Positions 50,800 to 61,632 of a stretch of DNA of 64,000 nucleotides are shown here, piece by piece. Origin of the DNA: Stratiolaelaps scimitus (taxonomy: Eukaryota > Arthropoda > Arachnida > Mesostigmata > Laelapidae); contig JABWDB010000013.1 in the NCBI GenBank assembly GCA_019614645.1, positions 5,012,501 to 5,076,500 on the forward strand. Direction: 5' to 3'. Positions within the stretch are counted from its first letter, which is position 1; each line of letters begins with the position of its first letter. The notes beneath the pieces are model-generated. The model ran no database searches. It had not been told where the DNA came from and saw only the letters and a program-made list of their open reading frames with translations. The position numbers and the translations under genes were made by a program.

Positions 50800-51353
50800 T
50801 TCTTTCGACCAACAGAATTCTCTCGTCGCACCGGTGTGGCGAGCCGAGACCAGAACACCGATGTACGGATACGGAGCGTCGGTGTCACCTTCGAATTTTC
50901 GTAGTTACCATTTTGTCAATCCTGCCTCTTGCACTCGCTCAGTCTACTACCAGCTATCGCCGCGATGCCGGCGTCTGTCGACACCTGGACGGCCGAGATC
51001 TGTTTGTTAGCCTCTGTAGTGGCACTGACACCGACTGTGGACTCGTTCTCATTGCAGCGGGCAGTAAACTACTGTGCGGAACGCAATCGGAACGATGGCT
51101 CGGCTCGCCGCCGCCGCCGTCGCCGCCGCAGTTACGCCGAGATAACGTGAAACAAATGGGCCACCACCACCATCATGCCAATGACGAACCTAGCAAGCGC
51201 ACAACATTAGCATCAACAGCAGCAGCAGCAGCAAAAGCAGCAATCACAAACGATACGAACGGGATGGCGAATGAGCATCTGTCTCTCTGTATCATGGGTG
51301 CTTTCATTTCGAATGACCGCGGCTCCCGCCGACTGCCCGACTCATTTCGATGA
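50800..51353 (+). CDS. Candidate terminal coding exon, signal-anchor-like segment
   Basis: A textbook acceptor (TTTCTCCCTTTATTTTCAG, ending 50799) opens a frame that stays clear of stops for about 184 codons and ends at TGA, 51351-51353. Early in it lies a hydrophobic segment, IFVVTILSILPLALAQS, that could be a signal peptide or membrane anchor. Next comes a Cys-containing stretch (AGVCRHLDGRDLFVSLCSG), then Pro-, His- and Ala-rich runs. No in-frame ATG precedes the hydrophobic segment, so the start would be in an upstream exon, which I have not found. Another frame is also open for the first 70 codons after the acceptor, and a second acceptor (CTCATTGCAG, ending 51058) falls inside. The family is unknown. 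The Cys pattern did not let me assign a domain. A long (TA)n tract begins about 40 bases after the stop. Confidence 0.38.
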
Positions 51354-51392
51354 TGAATGGATGCAGCCATCATCCAAATTCACTTTTATCTC

Positions 51393-51394
<2 letters not shown>

Positions 51395-51463
<69 letters not shown>

Positions 51464-51475
51464 ATTGCTCTCTGC
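51395..51475. repeat. (TA)n microsatellite, very long, one interruption
   Basis: About 80 bases of TA repeats with one TT interruption near 51450. It lies just downstream of the candidate terminal exon. Confidence 0.95.
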
Positions 51476-54400
51476 CTTCGTATTTCGTTCTATCTCGCTC
51501 ACACTCGGCAGTTATTCCCTCGTTGCACCACCTTCTATCATATAATATAATATTATAGTTTGACGGCATTGCCCATCCGTCTGTTTGTCTGTCTGTGTGA
51601 TCGTGTGACTGGGCTGTGTCGAGGAATGTCCAATCGTGTTTGTATCCAGTTTTGCGCTATCATATATATATATGTATATATGTATGTATGTATGTATATT
51701 CCTGACTATCCATGATGCTTGAGGCGGTGTAGAAAAACCTTGCGGGCCCGAATGCCACCACCGTTACAGTAGCGGTAGCCGTTACACCAGAAGCAGGTTA
51801 ATAATGATGCTGGTCAAGCAAGGCGAAGCAGCAGAAGAACAACAGGAATATGATAACGATGACGACAACGACGACAGTGGCCTGACTCAGCAGCTCGTCA
51901 TGCCTCGATGCCACGACTAACTGCTGTCCACCCTTCTAACGGCTGGATAACGGCCCGCCGCCACCAGCAGCAGCAGCAGATACCTATTTAATTAGATCTC
52001 GTCGTCTCACTGGTTCGCCGGTCCAGCAATCCTTCTCTACGGCGACCCCCCCCCCACCCCCTACGACTGGCTCCCCATCAGATGCCTCCTGATCGCGTCG
52101 GCTACGTATGTAGCATCATCGTTGCCATTGTCATCATTGCTCCTTCGGCAGCGCGATCTTCGGCAGGCTGCTCGAGCTAGCTCGGTACAGTATGACTGCC
52201 ATAGAAAATAGTTACAGCCCCTCCCCCCCACCCCCTCCTCATTGCACCTCTCTCTCTCTCTCGCTGCTCTTGTGGCGTAGACTTCTAGCAGGCTTAAGGC
52301 GCTTATTACGATTATGGCGGTGTGGCTCTGTGGCCCTGTGTAGTCTACATTCGCGGCGTCGTTGACGTCCCGTTCAAGTCAAAGAGCCGGCCCACCGTTC
52401 TCCGCGGCCTGTTTCGCTCTGGGTTCGTCCGCTAGTCAGATAGCGACGCGCGCCTGCCGCCGGAGTCGTCCTTTGTTCTTCAACGTCTTAGGCGTCGCTG
52501 TTATCATCGCCGGCCGACCGTCCGTCCTAAGACAATGAATGCTCTGTGCACTGGGTGTTGAACTGACACACACACACGCATTCACAGTAAAGGCCAACCA
52601 TTCAGATGACGCCGTTCAGGGATGCGCGCTAGGCTATGTATAATATAAGAGATATATGTGGCGGGGACCGTTGGGCTGGTCGCCAATATTAAACGACCTT
52701 TAATCCGGAGCGCCGTCTCACTCAGATTTATTACGCCTGTGTATAGTTCTTCTTTCTACTTTGTTCTACTGCAAGGCAAGGAAGGAGGTGTGCTAGCTAG
52801 CTAATTAATGTCATTATTGAGTTACAAATGCGTGTGGACCGCTATTCGCTCACTTGCAGTATACTACTATAGTATAAGTTCGTTGGACCTATAGTATAAG
52901 AGCTAGACAACTGCGTAACGCTCAGGAGACTCGGAGGTACTATAAAAAAAAAAAGCAACAAGCACCGCAAGACACTTTAGACACGTCGACCCCGTTCGGC
53001 ATGGCTAAGCTCATAGCTGTCGCTACTCACAGTACCCCTTGCCGTTGATAGCATGCTACAGCACGATCCTACACAGTAGCAGTTGTAAGAGGCTTCTTAA
53101 CCAAAGTTAGCCATACGTATAGCCGCGCAGTCGGCTGTTCGTGGGTGCGAGTGTGTCTTCGGCTAGGCTAACGGCCGTATATTTTGATGATCGGCGTAAA
53201 GCATTTGATAATACCCGGCACACCGCGGACCTAAGCACTCGTCGGCCGGCCGGCCAGCCATTTGTTGCTGCTAGACAAACCTATCTGTGCTTAGTTCAAA
53301 CACGTTTGCCATGTTTAGATCAACACGCACTGTGACTATGGTATATAGTTGGCATCAGTCGGCGTTGCATTTGCGGCAGCTGTCGCCGAAGGTGCGGCAC
53401 CTCCATTTGGTACTGGCGCCTGCTAGAACGACAACTGAAATCGTCCGTCTCAAGCAGAAACAAACGGGCTTTATTCGCGACGGGCGACGGGTGAATTTCT
53501 GGAAAATCTGGCAATTTTCCGAATGAATTCCTCTGGCGGCCGATGAGGCGGCCTCCATTCGTAAATGGCAATTTTCATCTAACTCTTGCAGCAAATGTCG
53601 AGGACAGCCAGCTCAGTCCAGCCCGCACTGATATTTTTGCCAGGAACTCCGCCGGCGAGATTCCACCAAGTAATCAGCCAGGCGGCCAGCCATCGAGCTG
53701 GCCAGCCAGCCAGATAGATAAAGACGAAAATCCCCGTATTCATTAGTGAGCGACAGAACGTTACTCGGCGTGATGCCAGAACCAGTCCCAGATCAGTGGC
53801 CTCCTGGGCTAATGTTCCGAAACTTCCCCTGAGACCCATCCAGACACATAGTGATGCATCCGACTTCGCAATGACTTATTCTAGCTCATGACGAAAGTAA
53901 TCTACTGTTCACCGGCGGGATGGACGAACGAGTCCGGTGTCACACACCTTTAGCCTTAGCGTTTGTGGATACAAGCACGTAAGTCTGTCTCGTTGTCGTA
54001 AGATGTCCTGCAATCATACTGAATAGCTTTGAGGGAGGCTCTGAAAGCATCTCTGGCCCAACCAGTTCTCTGTCGTAGGACAAACGCGTAAAGCGCCGAC
54101 GACGAGGCCGGCCGATCTTGCTGCCATGATCTTACGTTCGGCCCCCCACCCTCCCCCAACCACGTTGCCGGCCGATTCATGCTACGTACGCCGAAGAAGA
54201 TACGCCTATCTAACGAGGCCTGACCGGCGGGCTGGCGCACCGGCCATCCGCTGTTCGACCTACGGTGACCAACAGACGAATTGATGTCCGATCCAGAACA
54301 ATTGTTGCCCAGCGGGAGGGCAATCGCTTGACGCCGTTTGATAGCCAGTCAGCAGACGGCACGGCGCTGTCCCGTGAGAAGTGCTGGGCAACTTCTCCAC

Positions 54401-56173
54401 TCATTGGGCCGACCTCTCTCCGCCGGCACGTCCGACTATCGACCGTTCGTCTTCTCGCTAACCAGTCTTCGAAGTTCGCAGTTTCAGTGCCCGGCGGCTG
54501 ACCTCTCCGATAACATGAGACTGTGCCGCTGTGCCTGAAGCAGCAGACGGCATCAGCACACGACGGACGACAGCACCGGTGCTATGACTGCAACCGATAA
54601 GGAAGACACTTCGCTTGCCGGCTCGCGCCGTCTTCTTGTGTTCGCTTATTCGCGAGCGTTGCCATTGGCATCTTGTTGCTCCCGACACACTCTGAACGTA
54701 AACGCGCGCACGTTACAGTGAAAACGCAGCCAGGGACACGGGCAGGCAGATAGCCAATGAGGGGTGGGGGGGGGAGGTGGGTGGACCATGCCGGCGCGTT
54801 CCATGGAGCTGCCAGCGCTGGTTAAAGAACGTCGCGCGCTGTAACAGGGATCGGGCAAGGACTTCGGGAAGTCGATCGAAGCTGAGATAGTGTCAATCAA
54901 ATGGCCGGGAACACGAGGAGGGCGACGAAGAGCGCTATCTGTCTTCCTTTTAGTGGTACGGCTACGGCCGGTGCCGACGACGACAACGACGTCGACGACT
55001 ACATGGATAATGATCGGGGCTCTTGGCGCGACGACACATTTCGCGCAGATGCTTGTGAACAGAACGAGTGTTACTTGCCACGATGGGCGGCGAATAGGAA
55101 GCGCCTCTGGGGGAACTCGACAATGGACGAGCAACGCTGACCAAACTCGGCCGGTGTGTCAGATATTAGCGCATTACAGTAGGAATATATCTAGCCTGTA
55201 GAATGGTGTGTAATATGGCCGAATTCGAAATATTGCGCGTACACCTGTAACAGCTGTACGGGCGAGCTGTACGCCTTTCGCTTGAAGGGTAACTGAGTTT
55301 GCGGAATCTACGTGATATGCGTGATATATCTTTTAATCGGAATTATACTTTAATACACTACAATACGGCCGCACGAACACCAATGACTGGTATTGTATAC
55401 TATGCTCGGTCGAGCGATGCACGACTTTCGCCTCGTTCTGTAGCACCCTAACGAATTCGACTCGTCCATCCAACATAGTGTCTACCATAGAAATGTATGA
55501 TGGTGGTACTTGATTTTTCCTTGATTTCCCTCAGTTCCTTCTCTTCTTAAAGAATACTGCATTAGCGGTGTGGGAAATTACGCTGCGTGTGGCTGGAGGC
55601 GCGGCTGCTTGCCTGCCTGCCGCAGCCGCCCTACCAGCTAATAGACTAACTGATCGCAGTAAGACAGAGCGTCGTCCGTCGACCAAACATCTGCAATCCT
55701 CATTGCCAGCTTGTGGGAATCTGAACAGCGCGAGATCCAGCTAACTAGCACCTGTGTCTCGACGTCTGTTGTGTACGTGTGCACGCATGCATGAACGAAT
55801 GCCGCTGCACCTCTCATGTCGCCTTGGGTGGCTAACATCAAAATAGTGAACCTTGCACAAAATTGCGAATGTCGACACCTTGTGAGCGTCGTGCATTCAT
55901 TATTCGCTATGTGACGGCGAAGCCACCGCTGGTAACGTGCCAGCGCGCTTCTTTGTCGAGCGAAATCGCCACGGTCGACTGCTACGCCGGATGCATTCTT
56001 ATCATTATATTATTGTGATTACTATACAGATCATAGATATATGTTATACATCCCTGCGTCTCCACAGCCGTTGGCCACCTCAACCCGCTTAGCCTTTCTA
56101 TCAGAGGGTGGTGATTACAGCAGCGTCGCGTATAGACTGAGAAACGGCGACAATTGTATCTAAGATAGCGGCG
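51476..56173. other. No supportable gene; C-rich and CT tracts
   Basis: C-rich runs lie at about 52046-52062 and 52217-52240, CT at 52251-52262, a poly-A run at 52945-52955 and a G run near 54764-54776. ATG frames at 54901-55140 (79 codons, Asp-rich, including ADDDNDVDDYMDNDRGSWRD) and on the opposite strand overlap each other. The plus frame has coding-like codon use but no splice or domain support. Otherwise unique sequence. Confidence 0.45.
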
Positions 56174-56190
56174 ATATATATATATATATA
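56174..56190. repeat. (TA)n at the left mariner junction
   Basis: The TA tract ends exactly where the left inverted repeat of the mariner element begins. The tract continues on the far side at 56882-56906. Confidence 0.9.
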
Positions 56191-56881
56191 TTAGGCTGTC
56201 CCCTTCAAACGTCCGCCTCTTTAAATGCCAATAACTTTTGAACTAAATGAGTTAGAATAAAGATATTTTGGTATGAGTTAGAGGCGTATAAGTCTTCAAA
56301 TTAGATGTCGAACACTCCACACGCATTTTCATCTGCTCAGCACTCAGTATGTGGGGAACCCATTTTGCATTGATTTTCTTCATTTTCAGTATATTGGTGA
56401 CAATTTTATGACATGTCACCCGAGGAATCCCAGTTTCAGCCGACAAAGACCTCATGGACCAAGCTCTAGTTTGCTCAAAAGCTGCCTTGATTCTGTCAAT
56501 CCATTCGTCCCTCGTTGCACCTGATTTGTGGTCCCCGCCTCGGTGGTCATCGGTGTCCATATCTCCACTGTTAAATCGCTTGCACCAACTTTGCACCGTT
56601 TGCAGGCATAAGGCAGACCTGCCGTACGCGTTCACTAATTGTCGATGGATTTCAGCTGGAGGGTGTTTTTGGAGAAACAAAAACTTGATGTTTTCCGTTG
56701 ATTTTTGGGGGAATTTGAACTTTCTGCTGCAGTGTCCATCTTTCTGATCGTATCGAAACCACTTAGTGTTCGAAAGGAAGCCACGTTCCTGCCGCGTGCC
56801 CACTCCAAAAATGAACGCATTGTACCGCGTAGTTCGGATTGTGCACCATTCGAAAGGCGCGATTTTGAAGGGGACAGCCTA

Positions 56882-56882
<1 letters not shown>
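56191..56882 (-). mobile_element. Deleted Tc1/mariner-type element
   Basis: A 692-bp element with perfect 19-bp terminal inverted repeats: TTAGGCTGTCCCCTTCAAA at 56191-56209 and its exact reverse complement at 56864-56882. Partial similarity continues about 15 bases inward. Both ends abut TA repeats, so the TA target duplication expected of this superfamily is present but cannot be told apart from the microsatellite. It encodes only the N-terminal half of a mariner transposase on the minus strand. Intact elements are about 1.3 kb, so roughly 0.6 kb with the catalytic domain has been lost. It cannot move on its own, but with both ends intact it could in principle be mobilised by a related transposase. 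Confidence 0.88.
56252..56797 (-). pseudogene. Mariner transposase, N-terminal half only
   Basis: The open minus-strand frame holds the paired helix-turn-helix DNA-binding region of mariner transposases. A first HTH includes PPAEIHRQLVNAYGRSALCL then QTVQSWCKRFNSGD. Then come a D-rich linker, a second HTH (WSMRSLSAETGIPRVTCHKI) and the family landmark KWVPHILSAEQMKMR. After about residue 165 the protein ends abruptly in unrelated residues and TAA. The catalytic D,D34D domain and the HDNAPSH-type motif are absent. No in-frame ATG precedes the first HTH, and an ATG at 56820 is in another frame, so the N-terminus is also broken or frameshifted. The call to mariner is confident. The subfamily is not fixed. 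Confidence 0.88.

Positions 56883-56906
<24 letters not shown>
56882..56906. repeat. (TA)n at the right mariner junction
   Basis: The TA tract resumes immediately after the right inverted repeat. With 56174-56190 it implies insertion into a single TA microsatellite. Confidence 0.9.
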
Positions 56907-56913
<7 letters not shown>

Positions 56914-57135
56914 TCGTACTTCGACATGGAGAGCGGATTCAGATCTCTATGATCTCTGAGTTTGTCCCGCGTGCCGCCATTCAGAGTAGGCACATCCACA
57001 GCATCAGCCATCAAAGAAATTCTACCATCAGCTATTGTATTCCATATAATAATATACGGAGTCGGCTGTGGGCACTGAATGAGAATCTGTGTTTGATAGT
57101 GTTTTTTTTTTCTCTCTGCCTATTGACGACGGCAG

Positions 57136-57749
57136 ACCCCCCCTCCCCGCCCTCCGACGAAGGGTTCGTCGAGTGGCAAGTGACTTTTTTACCGCCGTTA
57201 CCGTGGCCAAAAGGAGTTTCTAGAAAAGGAAACCATAGTTCGCATTCACGTGGTGGCATCCGGCGTTCTGCTTCTAAGCCAGCTGAAAAATGAGTGCCTC
57301 CCGTTTCTCGAGAAGGGGTGGGTCCCGCCATCTAGAATACGAACACTTGACGAACTATCATAGGATCAGCACCAGCCAGCCAGCCAGCTGCCCATAGAAG
57401 CCACAGAACCGCGACGTCCGCTATTATACGAAGCAGGATTGTCATCAGATGTTACTGCCATTCAGACCGGCCAGTCCCCTGGCACCGATCTATACGACAT
57501 CCGGTGATCTGCAAATGTCGTCGTCGCCGGTTACCCCAACGGTGACCGGTGAACTGGCGAAAACGGAAATCAAATCCGAGATCAACTCGCCGAGATACAA
57601 ATCGTTCGTGAAAATCGTCGAAACAAATGTACTACTGTGTTCCACCTGAACCCGACGAGAATCCATACTCGCGTTCGTACTGGGTCTCCCCACCTCACCA
57701 GCTTTCTGCCTGTCCCATAGACGACGTCGTGTTGTTTAGGTCGCCCTAA
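57136..57749 (+). CDS. Coding-like plus-strand stretch with a frame change (exon remnants or pseudogene)
   Basis: Three plus-strand segments look coding. (1) 57136-57180 follows a strong T/C-rich acceptor ending GACGGCAG and gives DPPSPPSDEGFVEWQ before a GTGACT. (2) From a CACAG acceptor (exon from 57407), an open frame runs to TGA at 57649 and includes MSSSPVTPTVTGELAKTEIK with nearly all G/C third positions. (3) From 57612 the next frame over is open to TAA at 57749 and includes NPYSRSYWVSPPHQLSACPI. Segments 2 and 3 would be one reading frame if a single base near 57624-57627 were removed. That suggests a frameshifted pseudogene, an assembly indel or chance. The minus strand is also open at 57490-57693, where a second exon of the neighbouring gene could lie. 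I cannot decide between these. Confidence 0.28.
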
Positions 57750-57818
57750 AACGAAGCTATCGTCTCACCTTGACGTTTAACAGTGTGATGTATTTTATGT
57801 GGCATGTCGAATACTTAC

Positions 57819-59240
57819 GATTTGCGCCTTGAGCAAGTTCAGCTTCGATGCGAACTTCGTTGTCGTTTCCTCCATCGCGTCGAGTAGGCCCGACCGACGG
57901 ATCTGCAGCTGCTCGAACGGGCACGAAATCACGGAATTATCCTCGCTCTGATTTGATTTCACATCGACTGACAATAACGGAACCGACGTCGCGCACCCGA
58001 TAGTCTCGGGGTGGCCACCACTGATCGTAGTATCCTTATGATTAGCATCATCATTACTATTAATATCATCCTGAGTGAGGGCACAGCCCGGGGTGTCACA
58101 ACCGATGGCACTTGTGCTTGATGTATAAGTATCCATTTGTTGCTGCTGCTGCTGTGCATCCTCACTTGTGCAACTTAATACATCCATGCTGTTAACATCA
58201 TCATTCATATTTGCATTATTCTTGCTGTTGTTATTATTATTATTAATGTCATTATCGTTGTTTGAACAGGGGCTAGCTCGTCCCATCTCCTCGATGGACG
58301 AGTTTCTCGGAGCGCGATTTAGCACCTCGATACCGGAGTCGTGATCAGACTCGCCTGACGTATCAAGACCGATTCCTTCTGCGCGGTCCGCCCCCACGCT
58401 GCCAAAAATGCGTGTCGTTGCTTCGATGCCACGGTTATTCCTATTGTTGTTACTGTTGCTGTGGTCGTCGTAAAGATCTCCAGGATCTGCAGCAACCATG
58501 ATCACGGAGTCAGCTTCCTTCGGTATGAGACTGCCTTTGACATGATTACTATTGATACTGCTGCTGCTGCAGTTGTTGTTGCTGTTGCTGCTGCTGCTGC
58601 TGTTGTTGTTGTTTCGCAGACAGCTGATTTTATTTTTCTTCTTAGAATTAGCACTGCCGCTCACTGCAACGACAACACTTCCACTCCGCTCGAAGGCATC
58701 ACCGGGATGATCAGAGGACTCACTTTCAGTGAGGTCTTCCTCGTCTTGGCGCACGATCCACTTCGAGCTGAGGCGGCGTCGATAGAAATCTCGGCACGAG
58801 GCGACCACCTCATCCTCATCGCTTTCCGACGACGATGACGACGACGACATCTCGCTGGGACTGTCCCGATCTCGGCCTTCGACCACCGGCTCGAGTGGCT
58901 CCGGCAGCTCAGGCGGCATTCGCATCTGCATAAGGAACGCACTGTGAGCAGCAGACAGACTAATGTGTCCTTTCTTCGATTCGACGACGTCGCACACGGT
59001 TAAATTATAGCTGCCCCGCATCATCTGTCCCATGTGAAGGTGGCCTATACGGCCGCTGCCACTGCCGCAACGAACGCCGCCGCCGCCGCCAATAGCACCA
59101 TTACCACCACCACCACTATCACCACGGCTGATATTGTGATCGTCACCAATCATTCCATTGACTTCTGCTGCGGTTGCTGCAGTTATCTGAACGACGGTGC
59201 CAGCTACGGGGTCCGTAGCCGATCGACCGGCGGCGTCCAT
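57819..59240 (-). CDS. First coding exon of an unidentified acidic, Ser/Asn/Gln-rich protein
   Basis: The longest open frame in the window: 474 codons from ATG (59240-59238, with A at -3 and G at +4) to a GTAAGTAT donor (complement of 57818-57811), in phase 0. Reading on past the donor gives only seven more residues. In order: Ala/Gly-rich residues 1-65; a block that looks conserved at about 70-125 (MRGSYNLTVCDVVESKKGHI, then ELPEPLEPV); a Ser-Glu-Asp run at about 131-146; a basic patch, FYRRRLSSKWIVRQ, at 152-165; Asn/Ser runs at about 200-232; DSGIEV at 301-306; Asn and Gln runs at about 332-368; and a C-terminal segment at 441-474 (PFEQLQIRRSGLLDAMEETT onward) predicted helical and probably the start of a coiled coil continuing in the next exon. 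No signal peptide or membrane segment is seen. The composition suggests a largely disordered cytoplasmic or nuclear regulator. I do not recognise the family. A possible next exon follows the TTTTAG acceptor at 57746-57751. Confidence 0.8.
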
Positions 59241-59475
59241 CGTGAACGCGATCCTGCCGCAGACTGAGGCACGAACGGGTCGGATTGGGCCCGTTCGGCG
59301 CGCTGGCGAGAGACAGACGAGGAGAACGGGTCGGGTCGGCCCGGATCGGCGCGCAACGGAACCTAGTCATAACGGAACGCTTGCCAAATAGACAAGTGGC
59401 GCCGTCTGCTGCCAGCGCGGCTAAACTCGCGCGAAAACAACCTGATCTTCGACGGCGATGTCGAGTGATGGCCTT
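59241..59475 (-). promoter_or_regulatory. GC-rich 5' flank of the minus-strand gene (leader/promoter region)
   Basis: Upstream of the start codon the sequence is CpG-dense, with repeated CGACCC/GGGTCGG-type motifs at about 59271-59345. No TATA box is evident. Initiator-like TCAGT sequences occur on the minus strand. This is where a leader and possible TATA-less promoter would be expected, but the transcription start cannot be placed from sequence alone. Confidence 0.3.
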
Positions 59476-61111
59476 TCCAGCAGTGTCATGTTGGGCGGAC
59501 AGTGGTAACTGAACAGTGGCGGGCTTACCACGCGCTAGACAACAGCAACAGCAACAACAACAGCAACGATCATACAACGATCTCCCTGTGATTTTGATAT
59601 ATGGTGATGATCTAACATATGCGGCATTTATACTGAGACAACGTTTTCAGCTGCGACGCCCACCTGTTAGCGTTTACTTCGTCGGATTGGGTTGGACGAC
59701 AATATCTGCATAAAGTCTGCTTAACGGCTGAGTGTGCCTTGCTCAGCCAGGGTATGATTCGGCGGCGGCGGCGGCTGCGGCGATCGTGTACGTGTGATTT
59801 GAGGGCGTGTCGTTCTTCGCCGGCCAGTGACAGCTACAGCAGTGAGAATCCAATGGGGGAGAATAGTATTAATAATTTAAGAGTGAATATTCTGTATGCA
59901 GATATGTATGTGTCCACAATGAGCCGGTCGTCGAGTCGACCTTCACCGACATTCCCGGATGACGATATGCAGCTAGCTAGCATCATTGTAGACGCCGACT
60001 TTTTATGATTATCACATTATAATATAAGCCAGTAATAATTGTAATTAAAACACTTAATATAAAAATAAAAAGACACTAGAAAATACCAAGACGACGCAGA
60101 TTAAATATATATATATATATTAGAAGGGCAGGGTATATATGATTACAATGTGGTGGTTCACCACTTTCACTCACGTTGACGCCCGTTACGACTACTACAC
60201 ATGCGAAACCAATGTGAACTTGTCGTAGTTCAGGTTGTCTATCTCCGCACGCGTGACTCTGTGTCGTTCTCGCAAATTTGTGGAAATGATCAAACTTTCG
60301 ACTACGTAGTCGAATGTCATCGTGCGGCCACACGATTCCGTAGAAGCGTTTATACGTACGGCAATGCAAGCAGCGCGTTGACAAGCTGCACCTAGCGGAA
60401 TCGCCAACCACGAATAGTATGATAGCACTAAACATAGACATAATCAGATTATCGGCACATATAAATGCGTGTAAGCTTAATATCACCCGGCCCGAAACGG
60501 GTCGAGGTTAACCGCCAACGCGAGTCAGCCCACGTTTCGATGGTCCGAGCGAGCCGCAGTGTTCGTTTGGATCAAGTCAGGTAGGAGTGACTTTATTCAA
60601 TCGAGCACTTTCTTCGTAAGTGTTGATGAAATACTCGCCATCTCTTGAGCTGTGGCCGATCGAGACCACACGTCCTGGTCGTTCTACGGGTCGTTGAGGA
60701 TAACCGAACTGATATATTATAATCTAATAGCTGGGATAGAAGCCGCCTTGTGCCACTTCGTGGAGACCCATGGAGACAACGGATATATAGGTACGAGTTC
60801 AAGCCGTTTTTTATGCCATGATACGATTCTCATATGATGCTGTTGCTGCTGACGGTGGCGATTTCTAGCTCGGTGCTGATCTTTGAGAATGAAGTCGGTG
60901 CGATGTTAGACACTCACTGTTTGTGTGTCTGTAATTGCTCGTTTATTGGCTTAATTATTGCGACGCTGGCCGATGGCGGTGCACATCTATGCCCCTAGTG
61001 AGTTTCATGTGCACACTTATATCAATAAGAATATTAATATCGTGGCTTTATAGCGCCTTATCTAAGACGATGTCAATGAAGTTAGAAATGCTAATTTTTA
61101 ATACATAGCGG
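59476..61111. other. No supportable gene; CAA/CAG and GGC tracts
   Basis: A CAACAG-type tract at about 59538-59566, GGC repeats at 59760-59778, and (TA)n at 60104-60122. Frames of up to 136 codons (60076-60486 minus) are unsupported. The rest is unique sequence. Confidence 0.5.
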
Positions 61112-61215
61112 GTAAAGGTAAAGGTTTTATTGGTTTATTAAAGGAGCTGCAATTTTACAATGCTTAAGCTCTCTTATATGTCACCACCTGCGGCCTCTGG
61201 CTTTTGGTAAGGAAG
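61112..61215 (-). mobile_element. 3' fragment of a non-LTR retroelement (family L1x), copy 3
   Basis: On the minus strand it ends AATAAAACCTTTACCTTTAC, two CTTTAC units after a polyadenylation-like AATAAA. Upstream it shares AAGCATTGTAAAATT and ATATAAGAGAGC with the copy at 25.05-25.2 kb, with matching spacing. The short-unit tail and heavy 5' truncation fit a LINE or LINE-dependent SINE. No coding remnant was identified. Confidence 0.55.
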
Positions 61216-61556
61216 GTAATGATATTTTTTCTATATTTGAACACTTTTAGTATGTCTTACCTGGAGCGATACGACAGTCATTTGGTTATGTGAGACGGCT
61301 ATCCTGTCACTATCGACTATTGAATAAATGCGAAGCCTGTTTTTTTTGCTCAATTGGTCTCACTCAAGAGTACGAGGCTTTCAAGTTTCAAAATCATTGC
61401 ATCAACATTATTTTAACTAGCTAATATCGGTGTCCTTATCACCAAGTCGGATCAGTGCACGAATCGATTCGCGCACACCAGATCTTGCTAGAACTAATGC
61501 CCACATGTAAAACGAACCCAACCTAGAAGCTCTTAATCATACTAATTAGTCAACTA
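61216..61556. other. No feature seen
   Basis: Unique AT-rich sequence with a short T run near 61340. No gene or repeat recognised. Confidence 0.5.
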
Positions 61557-61600
61557 TTAGGTTGCCCCAAAAACTCCTCAAAGGAGAATCTGTCCCGTTG
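61557..61600 (+). mobile_element. Mariner-type terminal repeat motif (solo end)
   Basis: TATTAGGTTGCCCCAAAAAC begins with TA then TTAGGTTG, the usual start of many mariner ends. No opposite-strand partner was found within about 1.5 kb. No transposase sequence is recognisable nearby. Probably a truncated end, or chance similarity. Confidence 0.35.
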
Positions 61601-61632
61601 AAATTAGGTCCAGAAAAAAATCCCTAACGCTC

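Noticed and set aside
53141..53335. YFDDRRKAFDNTRH in a plus-strand frame, reminiscent of a reverse transcriptase motif
   Set aside because: The neighbouring residues do not fit any reverse transcriptase block and the frame is short. Chance resemblance.
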